6,275 nt of DNA from Lachnospiraceae bacterium (GCA_003453515.1 DMLD01000057.1:1-6275); one strand, 5' to 3'. Positions 1 to 5,844 are shown, counted from the first letter of the stretch. Translations and numbers: made by a program. The notes: generated by a model from the sequence alone, not told the origin.

Positions 1-524
1 CGGAGGAAGAATTATACAAATGGTCTGCTGACAGATTTAATAAGTATCCTCTTTCGGGAGAAGATATAAATGAAAACTATGCGCCTCAGATGGAAACCGG
101 GAGATTTATTCCGTTTACTGCGGTAGATGACAATGGAGATGTTATTGGTCATTTCATTATAAGATACCCAAGAGATGATGATGACAGCTCTGTCCGCTTC
201 GGGTTTGTGATAATTGATCCGACGTTTAGGGGAAAGGGATACGGAAAAGAACTGCTTAGACTTGGGATAGAGTATGTCAAGGAAAACCTGAACGCCACAA
301 GAATTGATCTGGGTGTATTTGAAAACAATGAGGGTGCGAGACACTGTTATGAAGCGGTCGGGTTTACAGAGTATGCAAGAAGAGAATGCAGTATGCCGAT
401 CGGCATATGGAACTGTACGGATATGGAGTTGTTTATAAAAAGAACACTTGAAACAGATCGTCTGATCCTGCGCTGCTGGGAGGACAGCGATGCAGAGGAT
501 CCGGATCGGATACTAAATATTTAA
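1..524 (+). CDS. GNAT family N-acetyltransferase, 5'-partial, with a foreign C-terminal tail
   Basis: The reading frame is open from base 3, so the gene begins before the window; the ATG at base 90 is internal, because the 29 residues before it (beginning EEELYKWSADRF) read as ordinary family sequence. It should transfer an acetyl group from acetyl-CoA to an amine; the substrate is unknown. The acetyl-CoA-binding motif A is clear: FGFVIIDPTF followed by RGKGYG (about bases 225-245). Next come a beta-strand with GVFENN and the CYEAVGF segment, equivalent to the FYexxGF of GNATs. The normal domain ends near DMELFIK (about base 440). The last 27 residues look like the start of a second, different GNAT and are listed separately. 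A GNAT gene follows 15 bases after the stop. Confidence is high for the fold, low for any substrate. Confidence 0.88.
   Translation, partial: EEELYKWSADRFNKYPLSGEDINENYAPQMETGRFIPFTAVDDNGDVIGHFIIRYPRDDDDSSVRFGFVIIDPTFRGKGYGKELLRLGIEYVKENLNATRIDLGVFENNEGARHCYEAVGFTEYARRECSMPIGIWNCTDMELFIKRTLETDRLILRCWEDSDAEDPDRILNI
441..524 (+). pseudogene. Remnant of a RimJ/RimL-like GNAT N-terminus fused to the preceding gene
   Basis: In frame with the upstream acetyltransferase, the last 27 codons read RTLETDRLILRCWEDSDAED and then PDRILNI before the stop. ETxRLILRxWxxSDAED is the typical opening of RimJ/RimL-like acetyltransferases (Acetyltransf_3 type), usually within the first 20 residues after the start codon. 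Here it follows a complete GNAT domain, and similarity ends after AED, where the family normally continues with a tyrosine-containing helix. It is too short to fold as an enzyme. I infer a deletion that joined two neighbouring GNAT genes and removed the body of the second. It could instead be a chance C-terminal extension, but the match in order and spacing makes that less likely. Confidence 0.6.
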
Positions 525-539
525 AAAGGAGACACCTAC

Positions 540-986
540 ATGGTTCGAGAAGCTAAAGACGATGATAAAATGAAAGTGCTGGAGTTATATCTTCACCTGC
601 ATGAAACAAGTATTCCCAAGCAGGATGAACATCTTGATGATGTGTGGGATCAGATAATGAAGGATGAGGATCATCATCTGATCGTAAATGAGGTAGACGG
701 GGTCATAGTATCATCATGTGTCTGTGTTATCATCCCCAACCTGACGCGAAACCTACGACCTTACGCTTTGATAGAGAATGTAGTTACACATTCTGATCAC
801 AGGAAGAAGGGATACGCAAGACAGTGTCTTGACTATGCCGGGGAGATAGCTGAACAAAAAAACTGTACGAGGCTTATGCTTATGACCGGCTCAAAGGATC
901 CGGAAACACTCCGGTTCTATGAGCGCGCCGGGTATAACAGCAGTGATAAGACAGGCTTTGTCAGGTGGTTGGGAGACCCGGTATAG
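540..986 (+). CDS. GNAT family N-acetyltransferase
   Basis: A complete single-domain acetyltransferase of 148 residues, the usual size for a stand-alone GNAT. The ATG at 540 is supported by AAGGAG at 526-531, eight bases upstream. Family features in order: an N-terminal helix pair after MVREAKDDD (residues 1-40), a strand and turn HHLIVNEVDGVIVSSCVCVII (45-65), motif A with ENVVTHSDHRKKGYARQCL (about 79-97, pyrophosphate loop RKKGYA at 88-93), a strand RLMLMTG (111-117), and FYERAGY (126-132), which carries the tyrosine often used as general acid. It sits 15 bases after another GNAT gene and 61 bases before a Nudix gene, so the three may be co-transcribed. The acceptor substrate is not predictable. 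It is not a continuation of the truncated RimJ-like piece upstream, because it has its own complete N-terminus. Confidence 0.9.
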   Translation: MVREAKDDDKMKVLELYLHLHETSIPKQDEHLDDVWDQIMKDEDHHLIVNEVDGVIVSSCVCVIIPNLTRNLRPYALIENVVTHSDHRKKGYARQCLDYAGEIAEQKNCTRLMLMTGSKDPETLRFYERAGYNSSDKTGFVRWLGDPV

Positions 987-1047
987 AAAATCAATATTCA
1001 GTGTACATGTCGTGATGATAAGCAATCAACGATGAAAGGAACCGGTC

Positions 1048-1503
1048 ATGACAAATCTGACAACGCTTTGTTATATAGAAAAAGATGAAAAATACCTGAT
1101 GCTCCACAGGACAAAAAAGGAAGGAGATATCAACCGTGATAAATGGATAGGTGTCGGCGGGCATTTTTTGAAAAATGAAACGCCGGAGGAGTGCCTTCTT
1201 CGGGAGGTTTTCGAGGAGACTGGATTGACGCTTTTATCCTATCGGTTTCGCGGTCTGATCACATTTATCTCGGATAAATGGCAAACAGAGTATATGTGTC
1301 TGTTTACCTCGGATGAGTTTGAAGGCGAGCTGAAAGAGTGTGATGAGGGCGACCTTGTATGGGTAGAAAAGGACAGAATAGGTGAGCTGAACCTGTGGGA
1401 AGGGGACAAGATCTTTCTGGAACTGCTGGATACAAGGGAGGACTTCTTTACACTAAAGCTAAGGTATGAAGGCGATGAGCTTGTAGAATCTGTGGTAAAA
1501 TAA
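1048..1503 (+). CDS. Nudix hydrolase (MutT/8-oxo-dGTP diphosphatase-like)
   Basis: A 151-residue cytoplasmic enzyme that should hydrolyse a nucleoside diphosphate linked to another moiety (X) using Mg2+. The Nudix box G-x5-E-x7-RE-U-xEE-x-G-U is complete at residues 38-60: G38, E44, R52, E53, E56, E57 and G59 are all present, so the metal-binding catalytic helix is intact. Before it lies the strand DKWIGVGGH (31-39), which resembles the KWNGVGGK strand of MutT/MTH1-type members and suggests a nucleotide pool-cleaning role such as 8-oxo-dGTP hydrolysis, though Nudix substrates are hard to predict. The ATG at 1048 is preceded by GAAAGGA (1034-1040) at seven bases. It is the third gene of a same-strand group with two acetyltransferases; the 61-base gap leaves open whether it has its own promoter, and I see no clear one. 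Confidence 0.9.
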   Translation: MTNLTTLCYIEKDEKYLMLHRTKKEGDINRDKWIGVGGHFLKNETPEECLLREVFEETGLTLLSYRFRGLITFISDKWQTEYMCLFTSDEFEGELKECDEGDLVWVEKDRIGELNLWEGDKIFLELLDTREDFFTLKLRYEGDELVESVVK

Positions 1504-1535
1504 ACACAGGAGTAAAAAGCGCATTGCCATATGCT

Positions 1536-1570
1536 TTAAGGATACACTGATTAAATCAATGTATCCTTAA
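1536..1570. repeat. Inverted repeat between converging genes, possible bidirectional terminator
   Basis: TTAAGGATACA (1536-1546) is a perfect reverse complement of TGTATCCTTAA (1560-1570). The pairing continues inward after one mismatch (TGAT at 1548-1551 with ATCA at 1555-1558), giving 15 of 16 paired positions and a 3-base loop. It lies between the + strand Nudix gene and the - strand C26 gene, where a terminator shared by converging genes would be expected. There is no run of T after the stem on either strand, so the terminator reading is weak. A third copy of TGTATCCTTAA lies at 1620-1630, inside the 3' end of the C26 gene. Confidence 0.55.
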
Positions 1571-1607
1571 TACCCTCCGGGAGAATGTGCATAAAGGCAC
1601 TTCACAC

Positions 1608-2495
1608 TTATTTGGTCAGTGTATCCTTAAGTAATGCCTTGAAAAATGAAAGAGAGGTGTCATAATCAGTATATTTATCCGCATCCTCGCTTTGAGCTGC
1701 CACCTTGGCGACGGATATTTCCGGATGAAACTGAACTCCCAGGCAGAACCTTAATTTCTTATTCTCGACCGCTTCGATCATCTCGACCCCATTGGTATCA
1801 TAGGTTCCCACGACATCAAGAGGCGTTCCTTCCACGCTGATCACCGCCTGATGATGCCACGAGGGAACATTATCTATGACCTCCTTTCCGGTGATCCTGT
1901 AAAGAAGGGAGTCCTTGGTTACATTCACCGGATGGGAAGCAAACGTCTTTTTAGCGGGATCTCTGTGTTCATCATTGTATTTTTTTCCGAGCTGTTCAAA
2001 ATACCTTGCAATATCCTGAGTCATTTCTCCGCCGGATACGACAGAAAGCATCTGCATTCCGCGGCATATTGTCAATAACGGTATATCATTATCCAGACAA
2101 TAGTCGATCAGAATATAATCGGAGACGTCTCTCTCGGGACAAAAATCACTGTCATCCTCGATCCCGTGCCACCCCTGAACATTGCGGTAAAGAGTGGGTG
2201 AGATATCCCATCCGCCGGGAACCACCACACGATCGATACCCTTTAAAACCTCTTCCACATTGGAATGATGCCAGCTGTTTTTCTTTACCAATTCCGCAGC
2301 CTTCTCATCGAGAAATCCGTGTTTATCCGCAGCATTTATGAGCTTATTATCCTCCGTGTAATCCAGATCCTCTGATTTTATTTGCTCCAGTATCTCTACC
2401 GTTCCGCCCGCCTCCTCAAGTGCGGTGACGGTGCTGGTATAGCTTAAGGAATCCGGTACATTGCTCCAGGAAAGAGCAACTATCCGTTTCTCGTG
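1608..2495 (-). pseudogene. Gamma-glutamyl-GABA hydrolase-like class-I glutamine amidotransferase (peptidase C26), 5'-truncated
   Basis: The frame encodes 295 residues on the minus strand. The family core is complete: VVVPGGWDISP (the GG-D-P loop that forms the oxyanion pocket; bases ~2200-2230), LLTICRGMQML with the nucleophile Cys (~2060), VPSWHHQAV (~1850), and GVQFHPE with catalytic His and Glu (~1720). Intact homologues (PuuD-like) hydrolyse gamma-glutamyl bonds. The only usable start before the core is the TTG at 2289-2291. However, conserved-looking sequence continues upstream of it (KRIVALSWS..., then TALEEAGG), which is the usual first beta-strand and helix of this family. That 68-codon stretch has no ATG, GTG or TTG and begins right after an in-frame TGA (complement of 2496-2498). 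No signal peptide, start codon or ribosome site is visible further upstream, where the GntR operon promoter lies. I infer loss of the 5' end. Translation of a shortened protein from TTG would lack the first strand and is unlikely to be active. Confidence 0.72.
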
Positions 2496-2545
2496 TCAAG
2501 AGGGGTTGCCTGTCAGGTGATTCTTATTATTTTTATATAAAGTAC

Positions 2546-2574
2546 TTGACAAAAATGAGATAATGCTGTATAAC
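2546..2574 (+). promoter_or_regulatory. Sigma-A-type promoter of the GntR-ABC operon
   Basis: TTGACA at 2546-2551 is a perfect -35 box, and TATAAC at 2569-2574, after a 17-base spacer, differs from the -10 consensus in one base. Transcription should start near 2581, giving a leader of about 115 bases before the GntR start codon. The sequence around it is AT-rich. An inverted-repeat operator begins immediately after the -10 box. Confidence 0.85.
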
Positions 2575-2613
2575 TGTATTAAGCAAGTAATACAATAGTA
2601 CAGTAATACAATA
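2575..2613 (+). promoter_or_regulatory. Putative operator for the YtrA-type GntR repressor, with an extra half-site
   Basis: TGTATTA (2575-2581) and TAATACA (2588-2594) form a perfect 7-bp inverted repeat with a 6-base spacer, directly after the -10 box and covering the expected transcription start. The right half lies within AGTAATACAATA (2586-2597), and the same 12 bases recur at 2602-2613, exactly 16 bases downstream. A dimeric GntR protein bound here would block RNA polymerase, and the second right half-site could bind another dimer or stabilise the first. The dyad form and its position fit autoregulation by the repressor encoded next; binding itself is inferred. Confidence 0.7.
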
Positions 2614-2696
2614 TCATCCCGACGTGATTTGTTAGCTATACCCGAGGGAATGCGGGAAATACTGATACGGACGGGATACGCGAAAGGAGGGTGCCT

Positions 2697-3056
2697 ATGC
2701 CATGGACAATGTCCGGTGAGAGTCCTATCTATTTGCAGATAGTAGACCGGATAAAAAAGGAGATCGCCGCAGGCAAGTACAGCCCGGGTGACAGATTTCC
2801 ATCGGTAAGGGAGCTGGCTCTTGAGGCAGCGGTCAATCCGAATACGATGCAAAGAGCGCTGGCCACGCTTGAAGCGGATGGGCTTCTGATAACAAGCAGG
2901 ACATCGGGACGGACGGTGACAGCCGACGAGGAACTGATAAAGAATACAAGGGATCAGCTTGCGCATGCCGAGCTTGACAGGTTTTATCAATCGATGAGAG
3001 AGCTTGGATTTGGAGACAGGGAAATCGTGGAGTATATAGAGAAGACATACAAGTGA
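2697..3056 (+). CDS. YtrA-type GntR family transcriptional regulator
   Basis: A 119-residue DNA-binding repressor, short as in the YtrA subfamily. The winged helix-turn-helix spans about residues 10-75: PIYLQIVDRIKKEI (10-23), then GDRFPSVRELA (31-41), the recognition helix VNPNTMQRALATLE (46-59), and the wing DGLLITSRTSGRTV (61-74). The remaining ~45 residues form a short helical tail for dimerisation, too small for a FadR- or HutC-type ligand domain. I chose ATG 2697 because AAAGGAGG (2683-2690) lies six bases upstream; the in-frame GTG at 2691 abuts that site and is too close. The gene leads an ABC transporter operon, and such regulators usually repress their own operon until an envelope-active compound or metabolic signal is present. 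The candidate operator lies at 2575-2613. Confidence 0.92.
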   Translation: MPWTMSGESPIYLQIVDRIKKEIAAGKYSPGDRFPSVRELALEAAVNPNTMQRALATLEADGLLITSRTSGRTVTADEELIKNTRDQLAHAELDRFYQSMRELGFGDREIVEYIEKTYK

Positions 3057-3111
3057 TCAGGATACTGAGTTTGTAAAGAAAGCATATAAGTGCTTTGGAA
3101 AGGGGTAGCAA

Positions 3112-3816
3112 ATGATAATATTACAAACCGATTCACTGACCAAGAGCTACGGCAGGTATCCGGCTCTGAACAGTGTGAATTTGACGGTCGAAACGGGAAA
3201 GGTCATAGGACTTCTGGGACCTAACGGCTCGGGAAAGACAACTCTTTTAAAAATAATCGCGGGACTACTTACACCGACATCGGGTTCGATACTGATCGGG
3301 GGAGAGCATCCCGGAGTCGTGACCAAGCAGCATGTGTCATTTTTGCCGGACACGACATTTTTCCCGACTTGGATGAGGGCAAAGGAGGCTTTCGAGCTTT
3401 TTGACGATTTTTATGAAGATTTTAACATGGACAAGGCTCTTGATATGCTGTCAAGGCTTGACATATCTCCCGATATGCGGTTAAAGAAGATGTCAAAGGG
3501 AACGCTGGAGAAGGTACAGTTGATCACCGCCATGAGCAGAGAGGCAAATCTCTACTGTCTTGACGAGCCGATCGGCGGAGTTGATCCCGCAACGAGGGAT
3601 TATATATTAAATACGATAATAACAAATTACAGTGAGAATGCATCAGTGCTTATCTCTACACACCTGATCTCGGATATAGAAAATGTACTTGACGAGGTGA
3701 TATTTTTGCAAAAGGGCGAGGTAAAGCTTCACTCGTCCGCGGATGAGATACGTGAGAAGGAAGGCAAGTCGATCGATGCACTTTTCAGGGAGGTGTTCGC
3801 ATGCTGGGAAAAATGA
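3112..3816 (+). CDS. ABC transporter ATP-binding protein of a YtrA-linked exporter
   Basis: A 234-residue cytoplasmic ATPase that should drive the permease encoded next. Walker A is GPNGSGKTT (residues 36-44), Walker B is LYCLDE (147-152, catalytic Glu152), the D-loop is GVDPATR (156-162), and the switch histidine is His184 in STHL. Two motifs depart from the textbook form: the signature is MSKGT (127-131) instead of LSGGQ, and the Q-loop position reads FLPD (77-80) without the glutamine. Both variants fit YtrB-like ATPases paired with YtrA regulators, so I do not read them as inactivation. ATG 3112 has AAAGGGG at 3099-3104, seven bases upstream. The gene starts 55 bases after the GntR stop and overlaps the permease start by 16 bases, indicating translational coupling. 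The substrate is unknown. Confidence 0.92.
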   Translation: MIILQTDSLTKSYGRYPALNSVNLTVETGKVIGLLGPNGSGKTTLLKIIAGLLTPTSGSILIGGEHPGVVTKQHVSFLPDTTFFPTWMRAKEAFELFDDFYEDFNMDKALDMLSRLDISPDMRLKKMSKGTLEKVQLITAMSREANLYCLDEPIGGVDPATRDYILNTIITNYSENASVLISTHLISDIENVLDEVIFLQKGEVKLHSSADEIREKEGKSIDALFREVFACWEK

Positions 3817-4646
3817 TAAAACACGAATTTAAGGCTACTTCAAGACTTTATTTACCTTTATTTGTTATCACACTGGTGCTGACCCCGATACTGGCTTTGT
3901 TGCTTAGAGTGGCATCCGATGTAGGGAAAAACAGCATTATCGGCTCCATCATAACAGGTGTGAGTATATTTGGAATAATTATCATGCTGATAGCACTCAG
4001 TGTAGCGTCGGTGCTCTTTGTAGTGATCAGGTTTTACAAGACGATCGCGACATCAGAGGCTTATCTGACATTTTGCCTCCCGGTAAAGCCCGGAAACATA
4101 CTTCTTTCAAAGCTTCTTGTGGGAGTTGTGTGGGAGGTGTCCGCGGTGATCGTGACATTTTTATCACTGATAATACTCTTTACGATACAGGGAAGCTCTG
4201 TCGTGAGTGATATCATGAACGCATTTGATAAGGTGACGCCTCTAATCACTGCCGAGTACGGCTCTGTCATATTGTTTTGGATACATATATGTGTGGTCAT
4301 GCTTATATCGACGGTGGCGGGCACGCTCGCATTTTTCCTGGCGATATGTCTCGGACAGCTTTTCAATGAGCATCGTGTGATCACAAGTATCGTGATGTAT
4401 GTGGCAGTGTATACCGTCGGTCAGATAGTTTCGCTGATAAGCATGCTGCCGCTGATGCTTATAGGAAACAGTAAGCTAAAGATCGGTGAGGCATCCTTCG
4501 GCGAGGCGTCCTTTGTGAATTATGATCTGGACGGGATCCCGGCATTTTGGGTATTTTTCATGGTGATGGTGCTGGAGATCGTGCTGGCAGCGGCGTACTA
4601 TGTGGTGAGCACGATCATTATTAAGAAGAAGATAAATGTCAGATAA
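3801..4646 (+). CDS. ABC-2-type membrane permease
   Basis: A 281-residue integral membrane protein with about six hydrophobic segments (residues ~17-36, 49-76, 104-129, 155-186, 192-222, 248-274), a typical ABC-2 exporter subunit. A basic N-terminus (MLGKMIKHEFK) precedes helix 1. The cytoplasmic loop SEAYLTFCLPVKPGNILLSK (85-104) has the Leu-Pro-Val turn common in permeases of YtrA-linked operons and may contact the ATPase. The loop before the last helix contains a tandem GEASF-GEASF (229-238). The protein ends in a basic KKK tail. The start codon lies within the ATPase gene, with GGGAGG at 3788-3792 about eight bases upstream, so the two are translated together. Only one permease gene is present, so a homodimeric transporter (two ATPases, two permeases) is inferred. 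Confidence 0.88.
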   Translation: MLGKMIKHEFKATSRLYLPLFVITLVLTPILALLLRVASDVGKNSIIGSIITGVSIFGIIIMLIALSVASVLFVVIRFYKTIATSEAYLTFCLPVKPGNILLSKLLVGVVWEVSAVIVTFLSLIILFTIQGSSVVSDIMNAFDKVTPLITAEYGSVILFWIHICVVMLISTVAGTLAFFLAICLGQLFNEHRVITSIVMYVAVYTVGQIVSLISMLPLMLIGNSKLKIGEASFGEASFVNYDLDGIPAFWVFFMVMVLEIVLAAAYYVVSTIIIKKKINVR

Positions 4647-4706
4647 TTACGATAAGTTGTTATTCGTAAGCTATAAAGAAAAAGCTCTTTAAATAACGGC
4701 GGTTTT

Positions 4707-4769
4707 ATGGTATAGTATATATTAAGGAAATTTTGATGATCATTATTTCCGTACAATATACTATACCAT
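4707..4769. repeat. Long intergenic inverted repeat with 14-bp perfect arms
   Basis: ATGGTATAGTATAT (4707-4720) is the exact reverse complement of ATATACTATACCAT (4756-4769). The 35-base interior also contains GGAAA (4726-4730) opposite TTTCC (4746-4750) and a central ATGATCAT palindrome (4736-4743), so the 63-base element could fold into one long interrupted hairpin. It lies between the ABC permease gene and the DUF4846-like gene. TTAAGGAA follows the left arm almost directly (4722-4729) and follows the right arm after one base (4771-4778), the second copy containing the ribosome site of the next gene. There is no T-run, so a simple terminator is unlikely. It could be a regulator-binding dyad or a small dispersed repeat. 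Confidence 0.7.
4708..4716 (+). promoter_or_regulatory. Candidate extended -10 promoter for the DUF4846-like gene
   Basis: TGGTATAGT matches an extended -10 element (TGn followed by TATAGT, one base off TATAAT). The region 17 bases upstream reads TTTAAA (4688-4693), a poor -35, which extended -10 promoters can tolerate. A start near 4723 would give a ~60-base leader. Because the element sits in the left arm of the long palindrome, the opposite strand carries the same TGGTATAGT in the right arm, so direction is ambiguous. Confidence 0.4.
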
Positions 4770-4784
4770 GTTAAGGAATCAGCT

Positions 4785-5822
4785 ATGAACGATAATAAAG
4801 CGATAGTTATGGCATCTGTGCTCGGGGCGGCGGTCCTTCTGCTGCTGGTGATCATACTTAAGCCGTTTTCGGGGTTTGAGAGGGAATATCCCATGGCTGC
4901 CGTGAGCGGTACTGCGGCAGCGGGGCTGCCGGGAGAAAAGGAAGGACAGGGCTTTTCAGCTCATGCCGGTGATAAGGGGACAGGCTCTATGGCTGGCAGT
5001 GGAAGCGCGGTATCAGGTGCTTCGGGAGCGGTCACGGATCCTGCTGATGTGAGTGTGACAGGGATCCCTCTGGTACACGCGTCAGGAGGCACGCTCGAAA
5101 CCCGTATAGCGGTGCCTGAGGGCTTTACGCGCACTGAGGAGAAGGCAGGGAGCCTTGGAGTATTTTTAAGGGAGTACAAGCTGAAAAAGGATGGCGCCCC
5201 GGTGCTTCTGTATAACAAGGAGAAAAAGGCAAACCAACAGGCACATGTGGCGGTGTTCAAGCTCCCGCTGGAGAACGAGGATCTGCAGCAGTGCGCCGAT
5301 TCGGTGATGAGGGTATACGCGGAGTACTTCAGAAGCGTGGACAAGTATTCACGTATCGAGTTCAGCCTCACGGATGATTTCAAGGCATCCTATGCGAGAT
5401 GGCGCGAAGGATACCGTATCGCGGAGAGCGGTGAGTCATATGAGTGGGTGGATCAGGCGGAGTTTGACGGGTCCGATGCATGCTTCAAAAAGTTTATGAG
5501 GATAGTTTTTGCGTATTCGGGAACCTATTCTCTTGAGATGGATTCAAAAAAGGTCAAGACCGAGGCGCTAAGGATCGGGGATATTTTTATAAACGGAGGG
5601 TCGCCGGGACATGTTGTGATGGTGGTCGATACCGCCACGGATCCGAGCGGAAGGAAGGCGTTTTTGCTCGCGCAGGGCTTTATGCCGGCACAGCAGTTCC
5701 ATGTTTTGAAAAATCCACTGCACGCGGATGATCCGTGGTACTATGCAGATGAGATCACATATCCGTTCGAAACGCCGGAGTATACATTTGACAAGGAATG
5801 CCTCAGAAGACCGCAGTATTAA
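4785..5822 (+). CDS. Membrane-anchored DUF4846-like protein
   Basis: A 345-residue protein with an N-terminal hydrophobic segment (residues ~7-28) lacking a lipobox or clear cleavage site, so probably a single-pass anchor with the rest outside the cell. Residues ~40-90 are a Gly/Ala/Ser-rich linker of low complexity. From ~105 on the sequence resembles the DUF4846 family: RIAVPEGFTR, LREYKLKKDGAPVLLYN, QQAHVAVF, DLQQCADSVMRVYAEY (167-181), then GDIFINGGSPGHVVMVVD (265-282) and FLLAQGFMPAQQFHVLKNP (293-311). The GD...GHVVMVVD...LLAQ run recalls the His-containing half of NlpC/P60-like papain folds, but a convincing catalytic Cys is not visible at the expected place (Cys233 in SDACFKKF and YSGTY follow it), so no enzyme activity is claimed. 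ATG 4785 has AAGGA at 4773-4777, seven bases upstream. A hairpin terminator follows, so it is probably transcribed alone. Confidence 0.8.
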   Translation: MNDNKAIVMASVLGAAVLLLLVIILKPFSGFEREYPMAAVSGTAAAGLPGEKEGQGFSAHAGDKGTGSMAGSGSAVSGASGAVTDPADVSVTGIPLVHASGGTLETRIAVPEGFTRTEEKAGSLGVFLREYKLKKDGAPVLLYNKEKKANQQAHVAVFKLPLENEDLQQCADSVMRVYAEYFRSVDKYSRIEFSLTDDFKASYARWREGYRIAESGESYEWVDQAEFDGSDACFKKFMRIVFAYSGTYSLEMDSKKVKTEALRIGDIFINGGSPGHVVMVVDTATDPSGRKAFLLAQGFMPAQQFHVLKNPLHADDPWYYADEITYPFETPEYTFDKECLRRPQY

Positions 5823-5844
5823 GCGATACTTGAATAGTGCTAAG

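Noticed and set aside
90..92. ATG at 90 as the start of the first acetyltransferase
   Set aside because: The frame is open to the window edge, and the residues before this ATG look like normal family sequence; no ribosome site precedes it.
2289..2291. TTG as a genuine start of an intact amidotransferase
   Set aside because: Family-like sequence, including the first strand, continues upstream in the same frame, and no clear ribosome binding site precedes the TTG.
2691..2693. GTG as the start of the GntR gene
   Set aside because: It directly abuts the AAAGGAGG ribosome site; ATG 2697 has a proper six-base spacing.
2496..2990. Minus-strand open frame opposite the GntR gene
   Set aside because: It overlaps a well-supported GntR gene, its promoter and its operator, and its translation shows no recognisable domain; it is the antisense shadow of the real gene.
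3112..3816. ATPase judged inactive because the signature and Q-loop are non-canonical
   Set aside because: Walker A, Walker B glutamate, D-loop and switch histidine are intact, and these variants are compatible with YtrB-like ATPases.
4647..4669. TTACG...CGTAA hairpin as a terminator of the ABC operon
   Set aside because: The stem is AT-rich with a bulge and no T-run follows, so termination is not supported; it could be an mRNA 3'-end stem.
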